A stretch of DNA of 33,351 nucleotides from Candidatus Lachnoclostridium stercoravium (GCA_019118365.1 DWZA01000055.1:1-33351); one strand, 5' to 3'. Shown: positions 1-8,431, counted from the first letter of the stretch. Translations and numbers: made by a program. Notes: generated from the sequence alone by a model not told the origin.

Positions 1-860
1 GCGCAGAACGATAAAAACTGCCGAAAGGTCTGATCCTGGATCTTATCTTTATGATAGACCAGATCGAACCAGCGGATAAATTCCTGATCACTGATATGGA
101 TCTCCCCCAGGAAGCCATTCTTTAATTCGTCAGCCACAAGGAAACGAGAGATTACAGATATCCCGGCTTTGTGGCTGACTGCTTTTTTTACAGAGGCGGA
201 TCCCATGCAGATCCAGCTTTTTTTAACAGACAGGCGGCGCTCTGTAAAAATACGGTCCAGGAGCATCTGGGTGCCGCTTCCCTTTTCTCTGGCGACGATC
301 GTCTCCCCGTTTAATTCCTTCAGCAAAACAGATTTCCCTTCCAGCGGATGTCCTTTCCAGCATACTACGGTCATTTTGTCTTCCAGAAACGGCGTATAAC
401 GCAGATAGGGAGACAGGGAGGTCCTCTGAATGATCGCCAGATCCATTTTAGCAGTTAAAAGCTTTTTCTCCATAGATTTCGTATTTCCCATTTCTACAGC
501 AACTGGTATGTTACCATAGCGTTCTTCATATGCGTCCAGAAGCGGATAGATCAGACAGTCTCCAATGGTGCTGCTGACTCCCAGCTTTAATTTTTTCTTA
601 TACTCGCTGTTTCCCATTCGGTTTTCCAGCTGATCGATCGTCTTGAGCACCTGGTGAGAGAGAAACAGAAGCTCTCTACCAGAATCTGTCAGATACAGAG
701 TGTGGTTCAGACGTTCAAAAAGTATGGTATCATATTCCTTTTCCAAAGAAGCGATGGCCTGGCTTACCGAGGACTGGGAAACCAGAAGATTCTGGGCAGC
801 TTTGCTCATATTCATACACCGGCACACTTCTTCAAAAATCTCAAGATTTCGTATTGTCAT
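1..860 (-). CDS. LysR family transcriptional regulator (3' end cut by window edge)
   Basis: Reading leftward from the ATG at 860-858 gives 286 codons with no stop before the window edge, so only the last residues are missing (family length is about 300). The N-terminus (MTIRNLEIFEEVCRCMNMSK, then AAQNLLVSQSSVSQAIASLE) is the standard LysR winged helix-turn-helix. Residues from about 90 on form the periplasmic-binding-like effector domain. An AGGAGC-type ribosome-binding site lies 5 nt before the ATG. The gene is divergent from the phosphonoacetate-hydrolase-like gene at 992, the usual arrangement of a LysR regulator and its target. Known biology: the Pseudomonas phosphonoacetate hydrolase gene phnA is controlled by the LysR protein PhnR, which fits. 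The effector here is inferred, not seen. Confidence 0.93.
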   Translation of the reverse strand, partial: MTIRNLEIFEEVCRCMNMSKAAQNLLVSQSSVSQAIASLEKEYDTILFERLNHTLYLTDSGRELLFLSHQVLKTIDQLENRMGNSEYKKKLKLGVSSTIGDCLIYPLLDAYEERYGNIPVAVEMGNTKSMEKKLLTAKMDLAIIQRTSLSPYLRYTPFLEDKMTVVCWKGHPLEGKSVLLKELNGETIVAREKGSGTQMLLDRIFTERRLSVKKSWICMGSASVKKAVSHKAGISVISRFLVADELKNGFLGEIHISDQEFIRWFDLVYHKDKIQDQTFRQFLSFC

Positions 861-883
861 GAAAGCTCCTTCCGTTGATCACT

Positions 884-899
884 ATAAGTTTATACTTAT
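884..899. promoter_or_regulatory. Palindrome in the LysR/hydrolase divergent region (candidate LysR site)
   Basis: ATAAGT-TTAT-ACTTAT is a perfect 6-bp inverted repeat with a 4-nt centre between the two divergent genes. LysR proteins typically bind interrupted dyads (T-N11-A class) in such a position. The site overlaps the probable leftward promoter (TATAAT on the minus strand, 903-898), so it would suit autoregulation. Binding is inferred. Confidence 0.45.
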
Positions 900-921
900 T
901 ATAATACAGTTATATTCATAT

Positions 922-950
922 TTTTCAATACCTAATGTTGATGCTATAAT
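922..950 (+). promoter_or_regulatory. Promoter of the hydrolase-pstS operon
   Basis: A TTTTCA -35-like box at 922-927, a 17-nt spacer and a perfect TATAAT at 945-950, preceded by TG at 942-943 (extended -10). It lies about 40 nt upstream of the ATG at 992. Confidence 0.6.
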
Positions 951-991
951 GAGCCTGTAAGTAAGATAACTGATAATTCAGGAGGTAGAAA

Positions 992-2098
992 ATGGATAAG
1001 ATACTTCTCGTTGTGATCGATGGCTGCGCGCCGGAATATCTGACAAGGGAAACCGCGCCCGGCCTGTACGGTCTGGCGGATTCTCTGGGATTCGTGAAAA
1101 TCGTAAAGAGCGCCGTTCCATCGGTTACCAACGTAAACCATGCCTGTATCCTCTCCGGACGCTTTCCGGAAGAAACCAGGGTGGTCGGGAATTACTACTA
1201 TAACCGGCAAACTAAAGAAGAAGGATTTATTGAAGAACGAGGATTCATGAAAGCGGAGACGATCCTCCAGGCTTATAAAAAGGCCGGAAAGAAGACGGCT
1301 CTCCTTACGGTAAAGGGAAAAGTCCTCGGCGTATACGGCGACGGGGCCGATATCGGGATCAGCGTACAAACTCCAGACAAAGAGCTGCTGGACAGATTGG
1401 GGCTGGATATGCCCCCAAAAGTACAGTCGCCAGAAAGTACGGAGTGGATCATGAAAGCCGCGTTAGCCTGTGTGGAAAAGGAGGATCCTGATTTTGTATA
1501 CTGTACGACGAACGATTTTGTTTTCCACCACTATGGGCCGGGAACACCGGAAGCGAAAGAACAGATCGCATTTGCCGACAAATACATTACGAAGATCCAT
1601 GAGATCGATCCGGAAAGGCAGATCTACATTACGGCAGACCATGGAATGAACCAGAAAACAGACCTGATCAATTTCCAGAATATGGCGGATCGTAAGGGGC
1701 TTCATCTGTACTGTCTGCCTCCTTTGAAAGACCGGTATGTAGAAAACCACATTTATCAGGAGGGCGGGATCTTATATATTTTCCTGGAAAAGGATCAGGA
1801 TCCGGAGGAATTTTTAAAGCTGGCAAAAGAAACTCCGGAGATCGAACAGATCATGACTGCCAGGGAAGCTGCGGCCGCCTTCCATCTTCCAGAAGACGAG
1901 ATCGGGGATTACGTTCTTTTAGCGGCGAGAGGCTGCGCCTTTGGAGAGGTGCCGGGAGAACGGCTGAAAACAGAAGAAGTACGGACCCACGGTTCTCTTT
2001 ATGAAAGAGAGATCCCTCTGCTGGCGATTCATCCGCAGGCTCCCAGCGAGGCTTACGAATACAGCAAAGATATCGCGGCATTTATCATGGACAGATAA
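992..2098 (+). CDS. Alkaline phosphatase superfamily hydrolase, phosphonoacetate hydrolase-like
   Basis: A 368-aa cytosolic protein of the alkaline phosphatase/nucleotide pyrophosphatase superfamily (two-metal phosphodiester or phosphonate hydrolases). Visible metal and active-site landmarks are D10 (VVIDG), the putative nucleophile T46 in PSVTNVNH, D175 and H179 in TTNDFVFHHYGPG, and D216-H217 in TADHGM. The TTND-x3-H-x-GPG stretch and the GNYYYN segment (about residues 71-76) look closest to phosphonoacetate hydrolase, which splits phosphonoacetate into acetate and phosphate. A broader phosphodiesterase role remains possible. The ATG has an AGGAGG site upstream. The gene is divergent from a LysR regulator and 27 nt ahead of a PstS-like protein, which supports a phosphorus-scavenging role. 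Confidence 0.7.
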   Translation: MDKILLVVIDGCAPEYLTRETAPGLYGLADSLGFVKIVKSAVPSVTNVNHACILSGRFPEETRVVGNYYYNRQTKEEGFIEERGFMKAETILQAYKKAGKKTALLTVKGKVLGVYGDGADIGISVQTPDKELLDRLGLDMPPKVQSPESTEWIMKAALACVEKEDPDFVYCTTNDFVFHHYGPGTPEAKEQIAFADKYITKIHEIDPERQIYITADHGMNQKTDLINFQNMADRKGLHLYCLPPLKDRYVENHIYQEGGILYIFLEKDQDPEEFLKLAKETPEIEQIMTAREAAAAFHLPEDEIGDYVLLAARGCAFGEVPGERLKTEEVRTHGSLYEREIPLLAIHPQAPSEAYEYSKDIAAFIMDR

Positions 2099-2125
2099 CA
2101 ATCTGGTCTTAGGAGGATTCAAACA

Positions 2126-2962
2126 ATGAAAATAAAGAAAAATCTAGCGGTTTTATCAGTATGTCTTGGCTTGGCGGCGTTAGCAGCAGGGTGTGGAAGC
2201 AGCAGCGCCGGGCTGTCCGGAGATATTCAGCTGGTAGGAAGCACATCCATGGAAGAACTTTGCGTGGCGCTGTCCGAGCAATATATGGAAGAAAATCCTG
2301 ACGTCAATGTTTCCGCCGAATACGTAGGCTCAACGGCCGGAGTGGAAGCGCTGATCGCCGGTTCCGCAGATATTGGAACTTCTTCAAGAAATCTGACCCA
2401 GGAAGAAAAAGATCAGGGAGCAGTGGAAAATGTGGTTGCAAAAGACGGGATCGCAGTGATCATAAGCCCGGCTGTTACTGGAGTAACGGGGTTGACCTCT
2501 CAGCAGATCGCAGATATTTATCAGGGAAATATCATGAACTGGAGCGAAGTCGGCGGCCCGGATATGCCGATCATCACCATCGGACACGAAGCAGGTTCCG
2601 GAACAAGAGATCCCTTCGAAGAAACCCTTGATATCGTAGATAAATGCAAGTATGCAAATGAGTTAAGCGGCTCCGGCCCGGTTATCGCAAAAGTAGGAGA
2701 GACGGAAGGAGCTATCGGCTACTGTTCCTCCGCACTGGTAGACGATGTCGTAACGGTCCTTTCCGTAGACGGGGTTGAACCGACAAAGGAAAATATTCAG
2801 AACGGAACCTACAGCCTGACAAAGACCATGGTCATGGCGACGATGGGCGAGATCGGCGAACAGAACGAACTGGTGCAGAACTTCTTTGACTTTGTATATT
2901 CAGAAGAGGGGAAAGAGATCGCAGAATCAGTAAACCTGATCCCGATCGAAAGAGAATCATAA
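2126..2962 (+). CDS. PstS-like phosphate-binding lipoprotein
   Basis: A 278-aa extracytoplasmic solute-binding protein. A lipoprotein signal peptide ends in the lipobox LAAGC (Cys23). The mature part shows PstS phosphate-cradle motifs: GSTSMEEL near the N-terminus, a GSTAG and SADIGTSSR segment, and EAGSGTRDPFEE. AGGAGG sits 10 nt before the ATG. It follows the phosphonoacetate-hydrolase-like gene by 27 nt with no terminator between, so the two are probably co-transcribed. No pstC, pstA, pstB or phoU follows, so this is an orphan binding protein that must use a transporter elsewhere or act as a sensor. The family call is firm; the partner is unknown. Confidence 0.88.
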   Translation: MKIKKNLAVLSVCLGLAALAAGCGSSSAGLSGDIQLVGSTSMEELCVALSEQYMEENPDVNVSAEYVGSTAGVEALIAGSADIGTSSRNLTQEEKDQGAVENVVAKDGIAVIISPAVTGVTGLTSQQIADIYQGNIMNWSEVGGPDMPIITIGHEAGSGTRDPFEETLDIVDKCKYANELSGSGPVIAKVGETEGAIGYCSSALVDDVVTVLSVDGVEPTKENIQNGTYSLTKTMVMATMGEIGEQNELVQNFFDFVYSEEGKEIAESVNLIPIERES

Positions 2963-2981
2963 CGCTGATATTTTTACGGAA

Positions 2982-3015
2982 AGAAACCATTTTTAGAAAA
3001 AATGGTTTCTTTTTT
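2982..3015 (+). terminator. Rho-independent terminator after pstS-like gene
   Basis: A perfect 13-bp stem (AGAAACCATTTTT / AAAAATGGTTTCT) with a 3-nt loop, followed by a run of T to 3015. It ends the hydrolase-pstS transcript. Confidence 0.92.
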
Positions 3016-3037
3016 GATGCGGAGATTGGAAAAATCA

Positions 3038-3046
3038 TGGTATAAT
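3038..3046 (+). promoter_or_regulatory. Extended -10 promoter of the GNAT gene
   Basis: TG-G-TATAAT is a perfect extended -10 element. The best -35-like sequence (TTGATG, 3014-3019) is 21 nt away and overlaps the terminator tail, so the extended -10 probably carries most of the activity. Confidence 0.5.
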
Positions 3047-3116
3047 TTATTTGGTCATGCAGGCTGATTGAAAGACTTTGCAGCCAATGAACAGATGAAG
3101 GGGAAGGGTGGTATTT

Positions 3117-3671
3117 ATGGCGATCAGAAAGGCAGTACAGGAAGATCTTGATGCAGTTAAGGCAATTTATAAAAAGATCTTCCAATACCAAAACGAAGGA
3201 AAACTTCTGGTAGGCTGGGTAGAGGGAGTATATCCTACGGATGAAACAGCAGAGAAGGCGTTTAAGAACGGCGATCTGTTTGTCATGGAGGAAGATGGTA
3301 AAATCCTCGCCTCTGCCAGGATCAACCAGGATCAGGAAGAAGAATACCGAGCAGCAGACTGGAAATATAAAGGCGTCCCGGATCAGGAGGTCATGGTGAT
3401 CCATACTCTGGCAGTAGATCCAGAGTGCTCTGGAAAAGGATACGGATCCGCAATGGTAAAATTTTACGAAGATTACGCCATGGAGCATGGCTGCAGATAC
3501 CTTCGGATGGATACCGGAGAGGTGAACCAGACAGCCCGCAGGATGTATAAGAAGCTGGGATATTGGGAAGCAGATATCATCCCCTGTGATTTTAACAGTA
3601 TTCCGGACTGGAAGATGGTCTGTCTGGAGAAACGGCTGAATTGTTACAAAAAATCAGGGAAATCATATTAA
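3117..3671 (+). CDS. GNAT family N-acetyltransferase
   Basis: A 184-aa single-domain GNAT acetyltransferase that transfers acetyl from acetyl-CoA to an amine on a small molecule or protein; the substrate cannot be read from the sequence. The acetyl-CoA-binding motif A is clear: VIHTLAVDPECSGKGYGSAM, with the Q/R-x-x-G-x-G/A-type loop as SGKGYGSA. The following helix and strand (QTARRMYKKLGY) are typical of the fold. A GTG at 3108 is in frame, but the ATG at 3117 has an AAGGGGAAGGG ribosome-binding stretch at suitable spacing and is preferred. The gene has its own promoter and stands alone between a terminator and the lacI promoter. Confidence 0.9.
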   Translation: MAIRKAVQEDLDAVKAIYKKIFQYQNEGKLLVGWVEGVYPTDETAEKAFKNGDLFVMEEDGKILASARINQDQEEEYRAADWKYKGVPDQEVMVIHTLAVDPECSGKGYGSAMVKFYEDYAMEHGCRYLRMDTGEVNQTARRMYKKLGYWEADIIPCDFNSIPDWKMVCLEKRLNCYKKSGKSY

Positions 3672-3675
3672 TTTA

Positions 3676-3704
3676 TTGACATAAATACCAATAGATGATA
3701 TACT
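3676..3704 (+). promoter_or_regulatory. Strong sigma-A promoter of the LacI regulator
   Basis: A consensus TTGACA (3676-3681), exact 17-nt spacer and TATACT (3699-3704). The lacI start codon lies 42 nt downstream, with a palindromic operator between. Confidence 0.88.
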
Positions 3705-3710
3705 GAAGTC

Positions 3711-3730
3711 AAGTCAAACGATTGACTAAT
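3711..3730. promoter_or_regulatory. LacI-type operator O1 (autoregulatory)
   Basis: AAGTCAAAC-GATTGACTA is a near-perfect dyad around a central CG, the usual architecture of LacI-family operators. It lies at the transcription start of lacI. A second site at 4863-4882 matches it at 17 of 20 positions. Confidence 0.75.
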
Positions 3731-3746
3731 TGGAGAAAAGTGTAAG

Positions 3747-4793
3747 ATGAAGGGACGAGTTACTTTAAAGGATATAGCAGCTGCGGCTGGAGTTTCAGCC
3801 AGCACGGTTTCTCTTGTTCTGAATGGAAAGATCGGATCAAGGGTATCAGCAGCAACAGTAGCGAAAATCCGAGATATTGCAGAGAATCTTCATTACCAAC
3901 CGGATATTAATGCCCAGAGGCTGAAGGGAAAGGCGCTTCCGATCATAGGGCTTGTGGTTCCTAATATTACAAACTATTTTTATTCTGAGATGACAAAAGG
4001 GATCATGGATGCTGGGGCGAACGCTGGATATAATGTTATTTTGCTTAATTCGGAGAATACTTTACAAGGAGAACAACTGGCGGCCGAAGCTTTCCTTTCT
4101 GTCCGGGTAGCAGGTGCGATCGTTTGCGGTGTCTGTGAACCTGGAACAGAAGAATCCGTTATTTTAGAAGAGCTAAAAAGGGCAGGTATTCCGGTCGTAA
4201 AAATTGACCGCTGTGAATGGAATGAGAAATATCCCAGAGTAATGATAGACAATTATCAGGCAGCTTATGACAGTGTTAAGTGTTTACATCGGCTGGGGCA
4301 TAGAAAAATCGGTATTATAGCAACGACATGGGATCTGGGTATCATGAACGCCAGAGAACAAGGCTATCAGCAGGCGATGAAGGATCTTGACTTAGAGATC
4401 AGCGAGTCTATGATCTATCGTAAAAAATCATATGATCTGACAGATGAAGAGGCAGATGAAATCGCGGACGACATTTCAAAACATTTAAACCGACATACGG
4501 CGATTTTAGCAATTCCCGGCGATGTGCTCGCTATTGAATGCATCGTATATTGGAAAAGGCATGGAATAAACGTTCCAGACGATATCAGCATTATGGGATT
4601 TGATAATGTATATATGGGAAGTATTATAGAACCAGCTCTCACAACCGTCGACCAGCCCAAATACGAGATGGGAAAAGGGGCGATGGAACTGCTTATCAAA
4701 GCAATCGAAGGGCGTTCCGGAGCAAAAAGGTTAGTGTATCAATATCAGATTATAGAAAGAAATTCTGTAAGAAATATTTGTGCCAGCGAGTGA
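3747..4793 (+). CDS. LacI family transcriptional regulator of the adjacent ABC import operon
   Basis: A 348-aa LacI/GalR regulator. Residues 5-30 hold the helix-turn-helix (TLKDIAAAAGVSASTVSLVL), followed by the hinge helix around PDINAQRLKG. Residues from 65 on are the type I periplasmic-binding fold (LPIIGLVVPNITNYF near the start, ISIMGFDNVYMGSIIEPALT near the end) that senses a sugar-like effector. GGAG lies 11 nt before the ATG. Matching operators flank the gene, one at its own promoter and one before the downstream amidohydrolase-ABC operon, so it most likely represses itself and that operon until the imported substrate binds. The effector is unknown. Confidence 0.93.
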   Translation: MKGRVTLKDIAAAAGVSASTVSLVLNGKIGSRVSAATVAKIRDIAENLHYQPDINAQRLKGKALPIIGLVVPNITNYFYSEMTKGIMDAGANAGYNVILLNSENTLQGEQLAAEAFLSVRVAGAIVCGVCEPGTEESVILEELKRAGIPVVKIDRCEWNEKYPRVMIDNYQAAYDSVKCLHRLGHRKIGIIATTWDLGIMNAREQGYQQAMKDLDLEISESMIYRKKSYDLTDEEADEIADDISKHLNRHTAILAIPGDVLAIECIVYWKRHGINVPDDISIMGFDNVYMGSIIEPALTTVDQPKYEMGKGAMELLIKAIEGRSGAKRLVYQYQIIERNSVRNICASE

Positions 4794-4822
4794 AAAAAGC
4801 AGTTAAAGGCTGATAGAGAATG

Positions 4823-4856
4823 ATATAACCAAAGGTAAGAATACCTTTGGTTATAT
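4823..4856 (+). terminator. Perfect hairpin after lacI (probable terminator)
   Basis: A perfect 15-bp stem (ATATAACCAAAGGTA / TACCTTTGGTTATAT) with an AGAA loop, 29 nt after the lacI stop. Only TTTAAAC follows, so the U tract is weak. It lies immediately before the second operator, so it may separate lacI from the import operon or let some read-through pass. Confidence 0.6.
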
Positions 4857-4862
4857 TTAAAC

Positions 4863-4882
4863 AAGTCAAACGTTAAACTAAT
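4863..4882. promoter_or_regulatory. LacI-type operator O2 before the import operon
   Basis: AAGTCAAACGTTAAACTAAT differs from the lacI operator at only 3 of 20 positions and keeps the central CG. It lies about 70 nt before the amidohydrolase start, in the leader or promoter. I do not see a convincing -35/-10 pair here. Confidence 0.72.
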
Positions 4883-4950
4883 AGACTAAAACAGACCAAA
4901 GACCGGTATTTGGATACTGTTTTACATAAACATCAAGGAGGAAGGACACG

Positions 4951-5898
4951 ATGATCCATGTAAGAAATAAGGATATGCTTTTTATTGAAGCTCACGGCCA
5001 TGTGTGGAAAAAGCTTCATGGAGTGCGTTTTAACAGGCAGAAGCTGATTTCCCTGGAAAACGGAAGGATACGGGTAGGAGAGGAGGAAATGCAATTTTTG
5101 CCGCCGGAAATGCGGGATAACACCTGTTTGATCGAGGTTATGCAGACTTATGAAAAATTGTTCGGTTTTGATAAGGTCGTTCTTTTGCAGACGCCATGCT
5201 ACGGAGAACAGTATGAGTATATCAATGAGATTTTGAAAAAGAATCCAGAAAAATATGTTTCCATTGGTATCGGCACACCGGAAGATGAAAAACTCTACAA
5301 AGAAACTGCCAGGAAATGTATCGGGGAGTACGGCTATAAAGGTTTAAAATTTGAATCTCCAGACATTCCTTTTGATATGCTGGCTCCGGAAAAGCAATTT
5401 GTTTTTGAAGAATTAATGAAATATAACGCATATTTTGTGATCGATCTGGGCTGGGGAAATGGCCTGTACGATTTTCCTATCAACCAGATGCTGGAAGTTG
5501 CCCGGAGATATCCGGATCTGAAGATCATTCTGCCCCATATGGGGGTAAGCAGGTTATGGGATCCAAAAGAAAAGGGAAATCTAGATAGCCTGAAAAAGAC
5601 ATTATCGATCCTGGAATATAATCAGAATGTTTATTTTGATTGTTCCGGAATCCCTATGCTGGCAACAAGAGCAGGAGAAGAGTATCCTTGGCCGCTTATG
5701 CAGGATGTGCTGAAAACAGCAAAATCAATGGGTGCGATCGACCGCGTGATGTGGGGGAGCGATATGCCTACCGTTTTGGTGGCATGTACATACCGTCAGC
5801 ATATTGAATGTATTACGCGCCATTGCGATTATCTCACCGATGAGGAACTGGAAAATCTTCTGGGCCGTACAGCAGATAAAGTGTGGTTTGGACAGTAG
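4951..5898 (+). CDS. Amidohydrolase-family metal-dependent hydrolase (amidohydrolase_2 / COG2159-like)
   Basis: A 315-aa TIM-barrel enzyme. Metal-ligand landmarks are H15 and H17 (EAHGHVW), H196 in ILPHMGVSRLWD, and D271 in WGSDMPT, the usual terminal Asp of the superfamily. This branch includes hydrolases of lactones and amides and some aromatic-acid decarboxylases; the substrate cannot be assigned. The start is supported by GGAGGAAGG about 8 nt upstream. It is the first gene of the operon, followed after 33 nt by the ABC transporter ATPase, so it probably acts on the imported compound. No sugar kinase, isomerase or aldolase accompanies it, which is unusual for an Rbs-type locus. Confidence 0.82.
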   Translation: MIHVRNKDMLFIEAHGHVWKKLHGVRFNRQKLISLENGRIRVGEEEMQFLPPEMRDNTCLIEVMQTYEKLFGFDKVVLLQTPCYGEQYEYINEILKKNPEKYVSIGIGTPEDEKLYKETARKCIGEYGYKGLKFESPDIPFDMLAPEKQFVFEELMKYNAYFVIDLGWGNGLYDFPINQMLEVARRYPDLKIILPHMGVSRLWDPKEKGNLDSLKKTLSILEYNQNVYFDCSGIPMLATRAGEEYPWPLMQDVLKTAKSMGAIDRVMWGSDMPTVLVACTYRQHIECITRHCDYLTDEELENLLGRTADKVWFGQ

Positions 5899-5931
5899 AA
5901 GGGTTTGCTTTAAAAGAAAGAGGGGAAGCGT

Positions 5932-7467
5932 TTGGAGGGCAGCAATACGGCAGATATGCCGATCATTGAATTTTGCAACATTACAAAAGCTTTTTCCGGT
6001 GTGAAAGCGTTGGACGATGTATCTTTTTCCATAGAAAAAGGGCATGTTCACTGCCTGATGGGAGAAAATGGCGCCGGAAAAAGTACGCTGATCAAGATTC
6101 TTACTGGCGTATACCAGGCGGATGAAGGGGAAATAAAGATAAAAGGAGAAACCGTTAAGATCAGGGATATCTATCACAGCAGGAAGCTTCATATTGGAAC
6201 CGTATTCCAGGAAAATAGCCTTCTGCCTCACTTATCTGTAGCAGAAAATATTTTTCTCACCAGAGAACCTAAAACAAAGACAGGGCTGATCAATTATAAA
6301 GAGATGTATGAAAAAAGCCTTGAATGGGAGAAAAAACTGGGAGTATCTATTGACCCTAAAGAAAAAGTACGCAATCTTTCTGTTGCAGAACAGCAGATCG
6401 TTGAAATTGTCAAAGTATTATCTCAGGATCCGGAAATCATCATCTTAGATGAACCGACTTCATCCCTGTCGGATAATGAAATCGAGAATCTGTTTGAGAT
6501 CATAAAGCGTCTCCAGGACAACGGTATGACGTTTATCTATGTTTCTCATAGAATGGAGGAGATTAAAGAAATCGGGACGTCCGGAACGGTACTGCGGGAT
6601 GGAAAGTTTATCGTTACGATCAACGACATCAAAAAGATCAGTATTGAGGAGATCATTACCTATATCGTCGGAAGACCGCTGAATCAGATCTATCCGCCCA
6701 GGCATGCAGAAATAGGCAACGTCCTGTTAGAGGTAAAAAACCTTTCTGTACCTGGACTTGTCCATCATGTAAGCTTCCAGGTACGCAGAGGAGAAGTCCT
6801 TGGATTTTCAGGATTAGTTGGCGCAGGAAGGACAGAAACAGCAAAGGCAGTATTTGGGGATCTGAAAAAATCAGAAGGTACGATTTTTAAAGAAGGGGAC
6901 AAACTTTCCATAAAGAGTCCAAAGGATGCAATACGCTGCGGAATCAGCCTTTTGACGGAAAATCGAAAGGAAGAGGGGCTTTTCCTGGAAAAATCGGTTT
7001 CCTGGAATGTTGTTTCCGCATCTCTGGACACGATTAAATCACATGGATTTTTAAATTTTCGGAAGGAAAGAAACCTTGTAAAGGATTACGTAAAAGCATT
7101 AGGGATCAAGGTAGCGAATGTGGAACGTCCGGTAAAATATCTGTCTGGTGGAAATCAGCAGAAAGTCGTATTTGCGAAATGGCTGAATGCAGGCTCTCAG
7201 ATCTACATTTTTGATGAGCCCACCAGAGGGATCGATGTGGGAGCAAAGAGCGAGATCTATGGCATCATCAATCAGTTGGCTGAACAGGGAAAAGCAGTTA
7301 TCGTAATTTCTTCAGAGCTTCCGGAAATCCTTGGTATCTGTGACCGGATCGCAATATTTCATGAGGGAAAACTGGTAAAAGAACTGGACAGGCAAGATGC
7401 GGATCAGGAGAAGATCATGTATTATGCAATAGGAGGCAGGGATAAGGTTGAAAACATTTCAGAATAG
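5932..7467 (+). CDS. RbsA/MglA-type sugar ABC transporter ATPase (two ABC domains)
   Basis: A 511-aa cytoplasmic ATPase with tandem ABC modules, as in the ribose/galactose family. Domain 1 has Walker A GENGAGKST (44-52), signature LSVAEQQ and Walker B IIILDEPTSSL. Domain 2 has the degenerate Walker A GLVGAGRTE that is normal for this family, signature LSGGNQQK and Walker B IYIFDEPTRGIDVG. The start is a TTG with AGGGGAAG 6 nt upstream; a later ATG at 5956 has poorer spacing. It energises the permease encoded next (20-nt overlap) with the binding protein after that. Confidence 0.93.
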   Translation: MEGSNTADMPIIEFCNITKAFSGVKALDDVSFSIEKGHVHCLMGENGAGKSTLIKILTGVYQADEGEIKIKGETVKIRDIYHSRKLHIGTVFQENSLLPHLSVAENIFLTREPKTKTGLINYKEMYEKSLEWEKKLGVSIDPKEKVRNLSVAEQQIVEIVKVLSQDPEIIILDEPTSSLSDNEIENLFEIIKRLQDNGMTFIYVSHRMEEIKEIGTSGTVLRDGKFIVTINDIKKISIEEIITYIVGRPLNQIYPPRHAEIGNVLLEVKNLSVPGLVHHVSFQVRRGEVLGFSGLVGAGRTETAKAVFGDLKKSEGTIFKEGDKLSIKSPKDAIRCGISLLTENRKEEGLFLEKSVSWNVVSASLDTIKSHGFLNFRKERNLVKDYVKALGIKVANVERPVKYLSGGNQQKVVFAKWLNAGSQIYIFDEPTRGIDVGAKSEIYGIINQLAEQGKAVIVISSELPEILGICDRIAIFHEGKLVKELDRQDADQEKIMYYAIGGRDKVENISE

Positions 7468-8431
7468 TATTGGAAAAAATGAAGTTTGGAGAAAGCTGAC
7501 TAGAGTTCAGGGGCTGAGCGCTCTGCTTCCGCTGGCAGTGATCGTAGTATTTTTGTCTTTAACAACAGACACGTTTCTGACAGCTGATAACCTTATGAAT
7601 GTTATGCGCCAGGCAGCCGTATATGCGGTTATGGCAACTGGAATGACTTTTGTTCTGCTGACAGGAGGGGTTGATCTTTCTCAGGGATCGCTGCTGGCCA
7701 TGTGCTGTGTTACATCCTGCATGGCTTTGAATGCAACGGGCAGTATGTGGATTGCTATTTTAACCGCTATGGGGACAGGGCTTATCGTAGGAGCCGTCAA
7801 TGGCACCGTGATCAGCATGATCAAATTGCCGCCGTTTATTATGACTTTAGGAGCACTCTATATGGTCAGGGGCATCACCCTTTACATCACAAATTCCACA
7901 CAGGTGCGGGTATCAGATAATCCGGCTTTTACTTTTATCGGAAAAGGCGATCTCTTTGGTATTCCTGTGCCGGTCTATGTATTTATAGCGGTGGGAATCC
8001 TGGCAAGTCTGTTTTTAACCTATACGTCTACGGGAAGAAATATTTTTGCAGTAGGTTCGAATGAATCGTCTGCCAGATTGTCTGGCGTTAATGTAAATAA
8101 GACTCTGATCATCGCCTATGCGCTTTCTGGACTGTGCGTAGGGATCGGAGCAGTCGTATATCTGGCAAGGCTGTCTGCCGCTCAGCCGACAGCAGGAGAA
8201 AGCTATGAAATGGAAGCGATTGCAGCCGCAGTTGTAGGGGGTACAAGCCAGTCAGGAGGCGAAGGCGGGATCCTTGGATCTTTGATCGGGGCAGTGATCA
8301 TTGCAAGCATCCGAAACGGACTGGTTTTACTGGGGGTAGGAAGCTATTTTACAAAAATTGTCGTAGGGCTGATCATCGTACTGGCCGTAGCAATTGATGT
8401 AACACGCCGCAGGCTGGCGGCAAATCGTTGA
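7448..8431 (+). CDS. RbsC-type sugar ABC transporter permease
   Basis: A 327-aa integral membrane protein of the BPD_transp_2 family, with about eight to ten hydrophobic helices. Family landmarks are GMTFVLLTGGVDLSQGS in the N-terminal half and GRNIFAVGSNESSARLSGVNV in the EAA-like coupling segment, then EAIAAAVVGGTSQSGGEGG. The start is TTG with AGGAGG 11 nt upstream and overlaps the ATPase gene by 20 nt, implying translational coupling. No in-frame ATG lies near. It forms the channel for the substrate delivered by the downstream lipoprotein. Confidence 0.92.
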   Translation: MKTFQNSIGKNEVWRKLTRVQGLSALLPLAVIVVFLSLTTDTFLTADNLMNVMRQAAVYAVMATGMTFVLLTGGVDLSQGSLLAMCCVTSCMALNATGSMWIAILTAMGTGLIVGAVNGTVISMIKLPPFIMTLGALYMVRGITLYITNSTQVRVSDNPAFTFIGKGDLFGIPVPVYVFIAVGILASLFLTYTSTGRNIFAVGSNESSARLSGVNVNKTLIIAYALSGLCVGIGAVVYLARLSAAQPTAGESYEMEAIAAAVVGGTSQSGGEGGILGSLIGAVIIASIRNGLVLLGVGSYFTKIVVGLIIVLAVAIDVTRRRLAANR

